From assembly GCA_942490705.1 (NCBI GenBank), contig CALNXY010000012.1, positions 434,001-498,000 on the forward strand: a DNA stretch of 64,000 nucleotides. The letters run 5' to 3'. The stretch comes from JAGRCP01 sp942490705 (GTDB lineage Bacteria > Chloroflexota > Anaerolineae > Caldilineales > Caldilineaceae). Within the stretch, counting starts at the first letter, position 1. Each line of letters starts with the position of its first letter. Below the pieces are notes generated by a model. It ran no database searches, was not told the DNA's origin, and saw only the letters and a program-made list of their open reading frames with translations. The position numbers and the translations under genes are program-made. Positions 35,361 through 44,321 of the stretch are shown piece after piece.

Positions 35361-36410
35361 GTGAGCAGGAAACACACGACCGGTCTGCTTGACCCCAATA
35401 ACCAGCTCTTTATCAATGCGCGCAACGCGACATTGCGTTGGCCCCAGTCGTTACGCGCGATCTACCCCCTTATTGTGCTGATTGCGGGGTTGGTCATCCC
35501 ATTTCTGGCGCAGTTGGTCAGTATCCCCTTCTTTATCGCCGCCAGCCCCATGATCGGCGATCCAATGGCGCTCTTCACAACCGAAGCTACGTCATTTCAG
35601 GGCATGATCGTCCTGGTCATTAGCTTCGCGCCGATCTATCTCCTGGTCTGGCTTTGGCTGCGCTTTATCGAGCGGCGTCCATTCCGCACGATTGGGCTGG
35701 ATACCGGACATGCCGCAAGCCAATATGGGCGCGGGCTGCTGCTGGGCCTGCTCATGTTCGGCGGCGCCGTGGCAATTCTTGCCGTGCTCGGCTACATCGA
35801 GATCACAGCCACCGACTTTGGCTTGGCCGCGTGGATCGGCGTCGGCACGATTCTGATCGGCTGGATCGTCCAGGGGGCGGCAGAAGAAGTCGTGGCACGC
35901 GGCTTCATGCTGCCAATCATCGGCGCACGCTGGCGACCGTGGATCGGCGTGCTCCTCTCATCGTCGGCGTTTGGCTTGCTCCATTTGCTTAACCCCAATC
36001 TCAACTGGTTGGCCATGCTGAATCTGGTCCTGTTCGGTCTTTTCGCGGCGCTCTACACGCTCTGGGAAGAGGGACTCTGGGGGATTTTTGCGATTCATTC
36101 GGTCTGGAATTGGGCGCAAGGCAACCTCTTTGGATTTGAGGTGAGCGGTAATGCCTTTGGCGGCGATTCATTGCTCGACCTCAGTGAAACGGGTCCCGAT
36201 CTGCTGACCGGTGGTGCGTTCGGCCCCGAGGGCGGACTGGCTGTAACCCTTGTCTTGGTGCTGAGTTGCGTGGCTGTCTGGTGGGTTGATCGACGCGGCC
36301 GGGCCCGAAAAGCCGCCACCGCGCTTCCTGAACAACCGGTGTACGAGCGTGCTCCGGCCAATGAGACGCCAGCCGCGGATGATTTGGATGGCGGAGAGCG
36401 GACTTTATGA
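35361..36410 (+). CDS. CPBP-family intramembrane metalloprotease (CAAX protease-like)
   Basis: Start codons TTG 35358 and GTG 35361 are adjacent; the GTG is 8 nt after TGAGG and is preferred. The protein of about 349 residues has around eight hydrophobic helices and the three family motifs: QGAAEEVVARGFMLP (EExxxR), FGLLHLLNPNLNW (FxxxH) and AIHSVWNWAQGN (HxxxN). These form a metal site inside the membrane in Rce1-like proteases, which process prenylated proteins or peptides or act in immunity to bacteriocins. A charged C-terminal tail follows. The stop codon overlaps the ATG of the M1 peptidase gene by 4 nt. Confidence 0.9.
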   Translation: MSRKHTTGLLDPNNQLFINARNATLRWPQSLRAIYPLIVLIAGLVIPFLAQLVSIPFFIAASPMIGDPMALFTTEATSFQGMIVLVISFAPIYLLVWLWLRFIERRPFRTIGLDTGHAASQYGRGLLLGLLMFGGAVAILAVLGYIEITATDFGLAAWIGVGTILIGWIVQGAAEEVVARGFMLPIIGARWRPWIGVLLSSSAFGLLHLLNPNLNWLAMLNLVLFGLFAALYTLWEEGLWGIFAIHSVWNWAQGNLFGFEVSGNAFGGDSLLDLSETGPDLLTGGAFGPEGGLAVTLVLVLSCVAVWWVDRRGRARKAATALPEQPVYERAPANETPAADDLDGGERTL

Positions 36411-37876
36411 AGCGAGTTGCAATAGAGCGATTCATTTTTTCGGACGGCTGGCGGACCGCATTGCTTGCGCCCCTGTTGTTGCTTGCCGGCTGCGTGGCGC
36501 CTTTGCCCGTATCACCGGCAGCGCCCCAGGCAACCTTTGCTGACTCGACCATCGGCGCCCCGGGTGTCGGCGACCGCCTTTATCCGCTCTTGGGTAACGG
36601 TGGCTATGACGTGACCCACTATGATATCGCTATGGATGTAGATGTTGAGCAAAACACGGTCGAGGCCATCGCAACGATTGACGCGATCGCGACCCAGCCG
36701 CTGAGCCGCTTCAACCTTGACTTTGCCGGCCTGGCCATCACCGCGCTAACCGTGAATGGGGCTGATGCCGGCTTCGAGCGCGATGGCAGCGAACTGATCA
36801 TTACGCCGGCAACCGAGCTGCTGTCGGACGCTCCGTTCCAGGTTGTGGTCGCGTATAACGGTGAGCCCACGCCCCTCAGCGACACGAGTGTGGGCATCGA
36901 CACGTTGGGCTGGCAGACTCAGCCAGGAGGGATCTTTGCCGCCAGTGAGCCTAATGGCTCCATGAACTGGTATCCGAACAACAATCACCCCAGCGACAAG
37001 GCCACCTATACGTTTCGCATCACTGTGCCTGAACCGTACCAAGTCGGCATGAATGGTCTACTGATTGATGAGATTGACAGCCAGGAACAGGGCCAGGCCA
37101 AGACCACCTTTGTTTGGGACGTGGCCTATCCCATGGCCTCTTATCTCGCCACCATTCACATTGGCTCGTATGAAATCGAAACGGAGACGACGCCCCAGGG
37201 CGTGACGCTGCGCAACTATTTCCCTGCCGACACGCCGGACGTGGTACGACGTGACTTTGACCCGACAGCCGAGATGCTGACATATATGGTGGAGACGGTC
37301 ACCGACTACCCCTTTGACGTCTATGGCGCGGTCCTGCTCACCCAGGATGTGCCGTGGGCGCTGGAGACGCAAACGCTCTCCATTTTTCCTGTGGGTGGCG
37401 CCGACGAACGCACCGTCATGCATGAACTTGCCCACCAGTGGTTTGGCAATGACGTCAGCCCGGCCATGTGGGAGGATATCTGGCTCAACGAAGGCTTTGC
37501 CAGCTATTTTCATTTCCTGTGGCTAACCGTGAGTGAAGATGAAGCAACCTTCACGACGGTAATGGACAATCTCTATGATCAGCTGGAGCGCGCCAATGCC
37601 GGCCCGCCCATCCCGGATTCGCCGCGTGATCTCTTCGGTCGGTCAGTCTACTTTCGCGGCGCGTGGACGCTTCATGCGCTGCGCTTGACGCTCGACGATG
37701 ACGAACTCTTTTTTGATCTCCTGCGCACTTACTATCTGCGCCATGCCGGCGGCAACGCCTCAACGGCTGATTTTCTTGCCGTAGTAGAAGAACTGGCCGG
37801 TAGCGCTGCTGAGGAGGTTGTGCGCCAGTGGCTTTACGCCCCGACATTGCCCCCTCATCCCCGTCCAACGACATAA
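36407..37876 (+). CDS. M1-family zinc metallopeptidase, lipoprotein
   Basis: The N-terminus (MKRVAIERF...LLAPLLLLAGC, Cys29) is a lipoprotein signal, so the enzyme sits on the outer face of the membrane. Gluzincin residues are clear: HELAHQWF (His339, Glu340, His343) and NEGFASYF (Glu362). The usual GxMEN exopeptidase motif is replaced by WALETQTLSIF. The fold order is the M1 N-terminal beta domain (YDVTHYDIAMDVDVEQNTVEA) and then the catalytic domain; the protein ends at 489 residues, lacking the long helical C-terminal domain of aminopeptidase N. It overlaps the CPBP gene and is probably co-expressed with it, which suggests a role in extracellular peptide processing. Confidence 0.92.
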   Translation: MKRVAIERFIFSDGWRTALLAPLLLLAGCVAPLPVSPAAPQATFADSTIGAPGVGDRLYPLLGNGGYDVTHYDIAMDVDVEQNTVEAIATIDAIATQPLSRFNLDFAGLAITALTVNGADAGFERDGSELIITPATELLSDAPFQVVVAYNGEPTPLSDTSVGIDTLGWQTQPGGIFAASEPNGSMNWYPNNNHPSDKATYTFRITVPEPYQVGMNGLLIDEIDSQEQGQAKTTFVWDVAYPMASYLATIHIGSYEIETETTPQGVTLRNYFPADTPDVVRRDFDPTAEMLTYMVETVTDYPFDVYGAVLLTQDVPWALETQTLSIFPVGGADERTVMHELAHQWFGNDVSPAMWEDIWLNEGFASYFHFLWLTVSEDEATFTTVMDNLYDQLERANAGPPIPDSPRDLFGRSVYFRGAWTLHALRLTLDDDELFFDLLRTYYLRHAGGNASTADFLAVVEELAGSAAEEVVRQWLYAPTLPPHPRPTT

Positions 37877-37920
37877 TTTGGCCAGTGAATTCACTCCTTC
37901 AAATCTCCAGGAATAGACGT

Positions 37921-38484
37921 ATGACAGCATCAAAATCAGCGCCAGATCCAAGTCTCGTTCAACCGCCAATGCCCATTGGCAAGTACTGGTGGGTCTATCT
38001 CCTGCAGGGGATTGCCACCATTGTATTGGGCGGACTGCTGATCTTCTGGCCCAGGCCGACAATTCTCTTAATCGTCACGATTCTGGGCGTCTACTGGCTT
38101 GGCATCGGCATTCTGCACATTGCCAGCGCGCTCTTCGGTGAACAAGATGATCAACGATTATGGATGCTGATTAGCGGCGCGCTTGGTATTGTCGCCGGGC
38201 TCGTAGTTTTATCGCGCCCATTGATCGCATCGTTGCTGGTACCGGCTGTGCTGGTTCTCATCATCGGCGTTTTGGGCGTGTTGATTGGCCTCCTCGGTTT
38301 GGCTCAGGCTTTTCGCGGTGGCGGTTGGGGACCAGGCGTCTGGGGTGTGCTAAGCATTGGTTTTGGCCTCCTGCTCTTCACCCATCCGCTCATAGTGGTG
38401 AGCGTATTGACGCTGATTTTGGGCGTCCTGGCGATCGTTGGCGGGCTTGCGCTGATTGGCGTTGCCTTTCGTGTTCGACACTAG
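37921..38484 (+). CDS. HdeD/DUF308-family membrane protein
   Basis: The 187-residue protein has six regularly spaced hydrophobic helices in three repeats, with the family phrase WWVYLLQGIATIVLGGLLIFWPRPTILLIVTILGVYWLGIGI and later GVWGVLSIGFGLLLFTHPLI (each the usual W-P pattern). HdeD proteins are linked to acid or envelope stress in other bacteria; the function here is not established. The ATG is 44 nt after the M1 peptidase stop, so it may belong to the same transcript. Confidence 0.88.
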   Translation: MTASKSAPDPSLVQPPMPIGKYWWVYLLQGIATIVLGGLLIFWPRPTILLIVTILGVYWLGIGILHIASALFGEQDDQRLWMLISGALGIVAGLVVLSRPLIASLLVPAVLVLIIGVLGVLIGLLGLAQAFRGGGWGPGVWGVLSIGFGLLLFTHPLIVVSVLTLILGVLAIVGGLALIGVAFRVRH

Positions 38485-38491
38485 CCGTCAC

Positions 38492-39352
38492 GTGGGCCGC
38501 GCCCTGACAAGTCTATACCCGATAAGGATCTTATTCCTTATCTTGACCCTCTTCTTGCTACTATCGTGTGCCGGAACTATGGAAAACTACGAGCATCCCT
38601 CAGAACCGTTTTTTGCCGGAGAGTACGCCCCGGTTGGTCAAGGCGTTCCGAACCAGTCCAGCGTCAGGGTGGTTACCTGGAACATAAAGTTTGGTGAAAA
38701 CGTGGGTGAGGCGATTGAGGTGCTGAGCAAGACGCCCGAGTTGGCCAATGCTGACATCTATCTGCTGCAAGAGATGGATGAAGAGGGCACTGAGATGATT
38801 GCGCGCACGCTTGGCTATAACTATGTCTATTTCCCGGCCTCGGTGCACAATCAACATAGACGCAATTTCGGCAACGCAATTCTGGCGCGTTGGCCAATCA
38901 CCCACCCCGAAAAGGTGATCCTGCCCAATCGCAATCCGAGAAACGGTCAATTGCGTACGGCAACGCGAGCGGTCGTAACATTGGGCGAAATCAATGTGCT
39001 GACCTATAGCGTGCATACGGAGACATTTTGGCTTGGGGCCAAGGGGCGTGAAGCGCAGGTCGAGGCCGTCGCGGAAACGGTTGACTTGCGCTATGACTAT
39101 GTTGTACTAGGGGGCGACTTCAATACGATTACGCCGGCAAGCGTCAACACTGCCGAAGAGCGTATGGCAGGCTTCGGCCTTGTACGTCTTTCCAAAGGGG
39201 CCGGCTACACCGTAAATGTACGCGGGGTGGGCTTGCCACTGGATCATATCTTTGGCAGCAACGTGACGGTATTGGGCAAGGGCGTCTGGCGCGCAACCAA
39301 GGCGAGTGACCATTTTCCGTTGTGGGTAGAATTGGGCCCGCCTATCGAGTAA
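38492..39352 (+). CDS. Endonuclease/exonuclease/phosphatase (EEP) superfamily lipoprotein
   Basis: I start at GTG 38492 because the residues that follow form a lipoprotein signal with lipobox LLLSC (Cys26); a TTG at 38456 would overlap the HdeD gene. The EEP motifs are VVTWNIKFG, the metal-binding YLLQEMDEEG, FGNAILARWPI, VYSVHTE-like YSVHTETFW, LGGDFNTIT (catalytic Asp and Asn) and KASDHFPLWVEL (catalytic His). The products of this superfamily cut phosphodiester or phosphomonoester bonds in nucleic acids, lipids or inositides. A membrane-tethered extracellular nuclease or phospholipase is inferred. The start is uncertain. Confidence 0.85.
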   Translation: MGRALTSLYPIRILFLILTLFLLLSCAGTMENYEHPSEPFFAGEYAPVGQGVPNQSSVRVVTWNIKFGENVGEAIEVLSKTPELANADIYLLQEMDEEGTEMIARTLGYNYVYFPASVHNQHRRNFGNAILARWPITHPEKVILPNRNPRNGQLRTATRAVVTLGEINVLTYSVHTETFWLGAKGREAQVEAVAETVDLRYDYVVLGGDFNTITPASVNTAEERMAGFGLVRLSKGAGYTVNVRGVGLPLDHIFGSNVTVLGKGVWRATKASDHFPLWVELGPPIE

Positions 39353-39424
39353 GCGACAAATGCTCGGTCGCTGTCCCAGCCTGAGAGTTGACCGTTGGAT
39401 TGCTGTATCCGGCTATTCAATGAG

Positions 39425-39461
39425 GAAGGCGGCGCTCCCAACCTACGGGAGCGCCGCCTTC
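39425..39461. terminator. Hairpin terminator between convergent genes
   Basis: A perfect 15-bp stem GAAGGCGGCGCTCCC (39425-39439) pairs with 39447-39461 around a 7-nt loop. The T-run is short (TTCTTAT). It lies between the EEP gene and the convergent coiled-coil gene. Confidence 0.7.
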
Positions 39462-39520
39462 TTATCGCCTGTCGTATCCCTACACACAGTGCACGGGTTC
39501 AGCGCCGGTTGAACCTGCTT

Positions 39521-39548
39521 GGACTGAGCCTGTCGAAGTGTCGAAACC
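39521..39548. repeat. Short dispersed motif GGACTGAGCCTGTCGAAG
   Basis: The core TGAGCCTGTCGAAG recurs at 59967-59984, and a related form, CTTCGATAAGTTCAGGAC, lies on the opposite strand at 18947-18964. All three copies are intergenic. Confidence 0.6.
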
Positions 39549-39590
39549 CAGCGAGTACCCCGTCGTCACCAATGCCGCTCAGCCGTAACG

Positions 39591-42500
39591 CTAGTCATTG
39601 TCCTGCAGCATGCGCACCTTGGCCTCTTCAATCCACGCTGCGTAATCGGGAACGTGAAGTTTGGGGGCATGGCACGCCGCGGCCAACTGTTCGACTGTAG
39701 CGCCGGCCAACTGTTCGTAGGTGTAGATGCCCGCGTCATAGAGTCGTCGTTCGAAGACCCGGCCAATTCCGGGAATCGGTTCAAAATCATCGATCCGTTC
39801 CAGGTTGTTCCAGAGCTTGCCGATCGAATCAGTCGATTCTGCGAGGTGGAGCGCATCCTCGCGAATCTCGCCAAAGCTGACGCTGCGCAATTGCCAATCG
39901 GTCAATTCGAGAACCTGCCGTATCTCGTCATCGGGTAAATTTGCCAATTCCCAATAGGTGCCCACGCCGGCGTCATAGAGACGCTGCTGGAAGGCAGAAC
40001 CGATTCCCTTGATTTCGGTAAGATCTTGCGGTACAGCGCCAAAGACGGGGATGGTTCTCATGCGCAACGCTTCATTGGCCGCATAACGTTTAATCGTTGG
40101 ATAAGCTTCGATTTCGCTGGCCAACTCGGCCATTGCTGGGGCCCCATCAAAGATTCTTGCTTTCTCTGTCAGCTCGGCTTCTGCGGCAAGGCGGGCCGTT
40201 TCGGCTTCCTGCAAGCCGGTCAACAGATCGTCCTTGTCCACTTGCAGCGCGGCCAGTTCCGCACGCAGTCCGTTGATGCTTGCCTCCAACTCGTTGCGAC
40301 CGTCGCTCAGCGTAGCCGCTTCCACCGCGGCAGCCTGCAAGGCGTTCTCACGCTGGGCAATCGTCGCTTCCAGCTCGCTTTTTTCCGTCGTTAACGCCGT
40401 GATTTGCTCGTTCAAGGCCGTGCGACTCTGGGCCAGCTCGTCAAGTTGCGTTTGGGCGCTGTCGAGGGCTTGCTCGCGATCGTTTAGCGACCCCTCCAAC
40501 TCCGAGACGCGCCCGTTGGCCTGCTCCAGCGTGCTTTGCTGATCGCTTAGCTGTCGGGTGACGGCAGCGCTTCCCGCCGCAAGTAACTTTAGATTTACCT
40601 CATGCTCGCTGGCGCCACTGGCGCGCAAGGCCTCTGCATCAAATTCATCAGTCTGGGCGTCTGGCCCTAACGCGTCAACCAACTGACTGCGCACGGCGGC
40701 AATGTTCTCCTCCACGGTGGCAAGCTGGGCTTCGGCCGCGGCCTTGGCGGCCTCCACTTCGGTCAGGGCGCTTTGGAGTGATGCCACCTGTGCCTGAAGG
40801 TCCGCAACCTGCGCCTCCAGCTGCGCTTTCTCTGCCGTCAACGCCTCAATCTGCGCCTCTTTTTCCGTGATCTGTGCCGTAAGCGTTGCTGCGGTGGCGC
40901 TGCTGTTCGCCTGCAAATCAGACAGGTCATTCTCCAGCTCGCTACGCGCGACGGTGAGAGCGTCAAGTTGATCCTGTGTCTCAGCCAGCGCCAGATCCCG
41001 GGCGTCCAACTCATCGCGCAGATTTGTCAGTTCTGTCTTGACCGCCACGATGCCGGCGGTCAGCTGAGCCGGCTCGGCCAGATCCTGCTCTGTGCTGCGT
41101 ACAGCGCCGGCGCCTGTGGCACCGTCGACTGTTTCGTTCGGCGCTTCGTTTACTAGCGCCGCCAGGGCCAGATCAAGCTCCGTCTGGGCGCTGGTCACGC
41201 TGCTTTGCAGCGTATCCATGGCTTCGGCTTGGCTATCGAACTGGGCACGCAGCGCGGCGAGCTCGTCTACGCGCTCGCTGAGGCTGTTCTCGAGTGCGCT
41301 TTTCTCCGTTTGCAAGGCGGCATATTCTTGCTGGAGGTCAGTAAGGTCTGCTTCGCGCTGTGCTGCATCAGCTTCCAATGCATTGCGACGTTCCACGGCT
41401 TCATTCAACTCAGGACCCATGGCAGCCACTTCGTTGCGCGCGGCGCGAAGGTCCTGATTCCGCTTGGTAAACTCGACGTTCATGCTTTCCAGATCGCCAT
41501 TGACGCTTTCCAGCCGGGCTTCCAAACCGGCCATCTGCTGCGAAATCTTGTCAAGCTCTTCTTCCCGGCTCAGGAACTCCGTTTCCAGCGCGGCTTTGGC
41601 TGTCAACGCGGCTTCGAGCTCATGCTGATAACGGGCCGTATCGCGCTTGTACGCTTCCAACTGCAGGGTCAGGCGGCGCAGTTCGTCAAAGCTAAGCGCA
41701 GGCTTTTCGCCTGCCAGCTCGTCTTGCAGCGCCGCATCGCTCAGCGTGACGAGACGCTGAGTTTGCAATGCCTCCGTCTCCGCGGGTTCCCCAGTTTCGG
41801 TTGCCTCGCCAGTGAGCAGTGCAAGATTCTCTTCGTCGCCTTCGTCCGTCAGGAAGTCGGCAAGCTGCGCGATCATCTCGCTGTAGTCCTGGTTGCGTTT
41901 GTCAATGTTGCCCGCCAGTTCCGCGCTGATGGCGGTCAACGCACTAAGGCTGGCGCGCAGGTAGTTGATTTCGTCACGGGCTTCAATGAGATCGAGTTCT
42001 CGCTGCCAGAGGGCGTCTTCAAACTTTTCGTCCTCTTGAAGCGTCATCGCCATACGGGTAGTGAGAGATGGCTCATCTTCATCAAAATCGTCGTCGAAGG
42101 ATTCGACTTCGCCACTGATGGCTTCCGGCACTTGGCTGGCCAACTGGTCGGCTAACGCGGTCTCCAGGCCAAGGATCGTCTCCTCCAGTAGCTGCGTCTT
42201 CGCCGCCAGCATGTCCACTTCTTCTTGCTTGTCAATCAGCGCGGCTTCTGCGATAGCCACTGCTGCCGCGGCAGCAGTCAGTTCTTCAGTGGCGGTAACC
42301 AGTGCAGTTTCCGCCGTAGCGTGCGATTCTTCGGCAGTCGTCAACTTGCTATACGCATCGGCTGAAGCGGCGCGCAGCGCGCTCAGTTCAGAGGCGTTTT
42401 CGGCTCGCTCGGCCTCCAGAATCGTCCGATCAGTTACGGCATCGCTGAACGCCGCCTGGGTCTCTTCCAGCGCCAGGGTCGCGGCATCAAGCTCTGCCTG

Positions 42501-42764
42501 GGTCGTCTCCAGGTTCGCCGCCAGCGCTGCATGATTGCTTTGGAGGCCCTGAAGATCGTCGCTTTTGCGATCGAGTTGGTTACGCACACTGATCAGGTCT
42601 TGCTCGCGACGCCGAAGCGTGGTTTGGATTGACTCGATTTGCTCTTCGTATCGACTGGCGTTGCGACGTAAGAAGAAGGGCAGAATGAGCCAGGCGAGCA
42701 GGAAGCCGAGCAGAAATGCGCCGACCAGAAACCATATCTGATCCAGGTTTTGCATTGCCTGCAT
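39591..42764 (-). CDS. Membrane-anchored giant coiled-coil protein with two C-terminal helix-hairpin-helix motifs
   Basis: The 1057-residue protein starts with one transmembrane helix (IWFLVGAFLLGFLLAWLILPFFL, about 9-31) and then has about 850 residues of Ala/Glu/Gln/Leu-rich coiled coil with heptads throughout. The last 145 residues hold two HhH units: LTEIKGIGSAFQQRLYDAGVGTYWELA and FEPIPGIGRVFERRLYDAGIYTYEQLA, as in DUF4332 or FEN1-like non-catalytic DNA-binding regions. No nuclease residues are seen. The architecture suggests a tether between the membrane and DNA, recalling RmuC- or SMC-like proteins without sharing their catalytic domains. AAAGGAG lies 7 nt before the ATG. It is 12 nt downstream of a smaller coiled-coil gene with the same anchor layout, so the two form an operon. 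Confidence 0.85.
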   Translation of the reverse strand: MQAMQNLDQIWFLVGAFLLGFLLAWLILPFFLRRNASRYEEQIESIQTTLRRREQDLISVRNQLDRKSDDLQGLQSNHAALAANLETTQAELDAATLALEETQAAFSDAVTDRTILEAERAENASELSALRAASADAYSKLTTAEESHATAETALVTATEELTAAAAAVAIAEAALIDKQEEVDMLAAKTQLLEETILGLETALADQLASQVPEAISGEVESFDDDFDEDEPSLTTRMAMTLQEDEKFEDALWQRELDLIEARDEINYLRASLSALTAISAELAGNIDKRNQDYSEMIAQLADFLTDEGDEENLALLTGEATETGEPAETEALQTQRLVTLSDAALQDELAGEKPALSFDELRRLTLQLEAYKRDTARYQHELEAALTAKAALETEFLSREEELDKISQQMAGLEARLESVNGDLESMNVEFTKRNQDLRAARNEVAAMGPELNEAVERRNALEADAAQREADLTDLQQEYAALQTEKSALENSLSERVDELAALRAQFDSQAEAMDTLQSSVTSAQTELDLALAALVNEAPNETVDGATGAGAVRSTEQDLAEPAQLTAGIVAVKTELTNLRDELDARDLALAETQDQLDALTVARSELENDLSDLQANSSATAATLTAQITEKEAQIEALTAEKAQLEAQVADLQAQVASLQSALTEVEAAKAAAEAQLATVEENIAAVRSQLVDALGPDAQTDEFDAEALRASGASEHEVNLKLLAAGSAAVTRQLSDQQSTLEQANGRVSELEGSLNDREQALDSAQTQLDELAQSRTALNEQITALTTEKSELEATIAQRENALQAAAVEAATLSDGRNELEASINGLRAELAALQVDKDDLLTGLQEAETARLAAEAELTEKARIFDGAPAMAELASEIEAYPTIKRYAANEALRMRTIPVFGAVPQDLTEIKGIGSAFQQRLYDAGVGTYWELANLPDDEIRQVLELTDWQLRSVSFGEIREDALHLAESTDSIGKLWNNLERIDDFEPIPGIGRVFERRLYDAGIYTYEQLAGATVEQLAAACHAPKLHVPDYAAWIEEAKVRMLQDND

Positions 42765-42776
42765 GGTAGTTCTCCT

Positions 42777-43742
42777 TTATTCGCTTGCGCGTTGGTCGTC
42801 CAGCGCTTCTAGTTCAGCCGTCAATTCCAAAATACGCCGATTCGCCTGTTTGAGTTCGTCCTCCTTCATACGCACCATGGTGGAGGTGAGCAGCGCCAGT
42901 TCGCCGGCAACGTCGCCCCGCGCGCTGGTCAATTTTTGCTCTAATTCATCGCGCACGCTGCCGACTTCCTCGATGCGATTGCGGAACATTTCCAGCTCCG
43001 CTTCGGTTTCGCTGAGCGCATTCTCACGCGCCTCCAGCGTATTCTGGAGGACGGTAACGCGCAGGAACGCTTGGTCAAGCGCAATCTCCTTGTCCGAAAC
43101 CTGTTTCTGAGCGGAAGTCAGTGCTTCGCTGACGTTCTCGACCTCTCCGGTTAGGCGCTCTACTTCACCCTGGAGGCCGGCGCGCGCTTGTTCCGTCTCT
43201 TCCAGATCGCTGCGCAACGACGCGACGTCAGCCACAGCTGTCTCATACTCTGAACGGAGCATGTCGATCTGGGTGAGCACCTCGCCTCGGGCTTGTTCGC
43301 TTTCATCGAGGGAGACGGAGAGTACCGACTGCGCTTTTTTAGCGGCTTCGTCCTGTGACTTCAGCTCGCCTGCCTGCGCTTCGATCGTCTGGTTAGCCGC
43401 GTCCAATTCTTTGGTGACGCGCTCCAGCTCTTTGTTGACGCGTTCCAGTTCAGCGCTAGTCGCCTCCAACTCCGCCTTTGCTTGGTCCAACTCATTCTGC
43501 GCTTTGTTGACAGACTTGCGCAGATCATCGCTTGTCTTATTGAGGTCATCCGTCAGCCGCGTGGCTTTGCGCTGCTGACTTTCCAACTCGGCCACGCGTG
43601 CTTCGAGTTCACCTCTTTTCTTTGAGGCTGGGATGCGGGTAAAGAGCCAGCCCAAAAAGAGTCCGATGAGGCCAACGATTAAGAATGCAACCCAATTGTT
43701 GCCCTGTGCTGCCCAGGCTATCCATTGTGAGACAGCGTCCAT
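42777..43742 (-). CDS. Membrane-anchored coiled-coil protein, partner of the HhH protein
   Basis: The start is ATG 43742, with AAGGAGG 6 nt upstream; the longer reading to 43799 is rejected. The 321-residue product has one N-terminal transmembrane helix (WVAFLIVGLIGLFLGWLFTRI) and then a nearly continuous coiled coil (ELEARVAELESQQRKATRL onward) to the C-terminus, without a globular domain. It shares layout and composition with the N-terminal part of the adjacent 1057-residue protein and precedes it by 34 nt on the same transcript. The pair may assemble as a hetero-oligomeric coiled coil at the membrane. No enzymatic motif is visible. Confidence 0.8.
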   Translation of the reverse strand: MDAVSQWIAWAAQGNNWVAFLIVGLIGLFLGWLFTRIPASKKRGELEARVAELESQQRKATRLTDDLNKTSDDLRKSVNKAQNELDQAKAELEATSAELERVNKELERVTKELDAANQTIEAQAGELKSQDEAAKKAQSVLSVSLDESEQARGEVLTQIDMLRSEYETAVADVASLRSDLEETEQARAGLQGEVERLTGEVENVSEALTSAQKQVSDKEIALDQAFLRVTVLQNTLEARENALSETEAELEMFRNRIEEVGSVRDELEQKLTSARGDVAGELALLTSTMVRMKEDELKQANRRILELTAELEALDDQRASE

Positions 43743-44321
43743 GTGCGCCTCCTTCTTTTGGTAATTTTTGAAGCGTTGGTCAATGATTACAGTGAGCAAT
43801 TGCCTGCTTACGCTAGATTTGATGGTCGTTTGGTTCGCGTGCTCGCTCGTGATGGTAAAAGTGTTGCTTTGGTGTGCTGGTGGGGTGCATTTCTAGTGGA
43901 AACGTCGCGGCACAGCGTACCGCAGAACACGATATTACACTCATTCCGCATCATGACACGCATCCCCAGATTCGTCAACCGCAGAAAATCGATTCAACGC
44001 CATGCTGGCTGTACGCTCTTGGCCGGTAACGGCAAGAAATGGGTGCATCCCATTTGGGGGGGCGATGTACGAACGGACTGGTCGCTTTCTCTAGCGCAGC
44101 CCCCTCAAATGTAGTATACGCCGCCAGAAATGTTCGTATTGACAAGCCCAAACCGAAGTGCTACTGTTGAATTCAGAAGAGCTCCCATCATATATCCATG
44201 ACGGTGTACCGCCTGGAGCGGAAAAGAGGCTTGCGACCTTTTGTGCGACCCATGGCTGACTGTCTGTTATGATTTGTTCGTACCCGCCAATACCTTAAAT
44301 AATTGAAGAGAGGATAGTTCG
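43743..44321. promoter_or_regulatory. Divergent promoter region between the coiled-coil operon and the baeRF gene
   Basis: These 579 bp hold no convincing gene. On the plus strand TTGACA (44139-44144), a 17-bp spacer and TACTGT (44162-44167) form a likely promoter, about 155 nt before the baeRF gene. GAGAGGA precedes its ATG. A small ORF at 43743-44114 has random composition and no ribosome site. Confidence 0.6.

Noticed and set aside
43743..44114. Small ORF between the coiled-coil operon and the baeRF gene
   Set aside because: No ribosome binding site, no domain, and random-looking composition in an evident promoter region.
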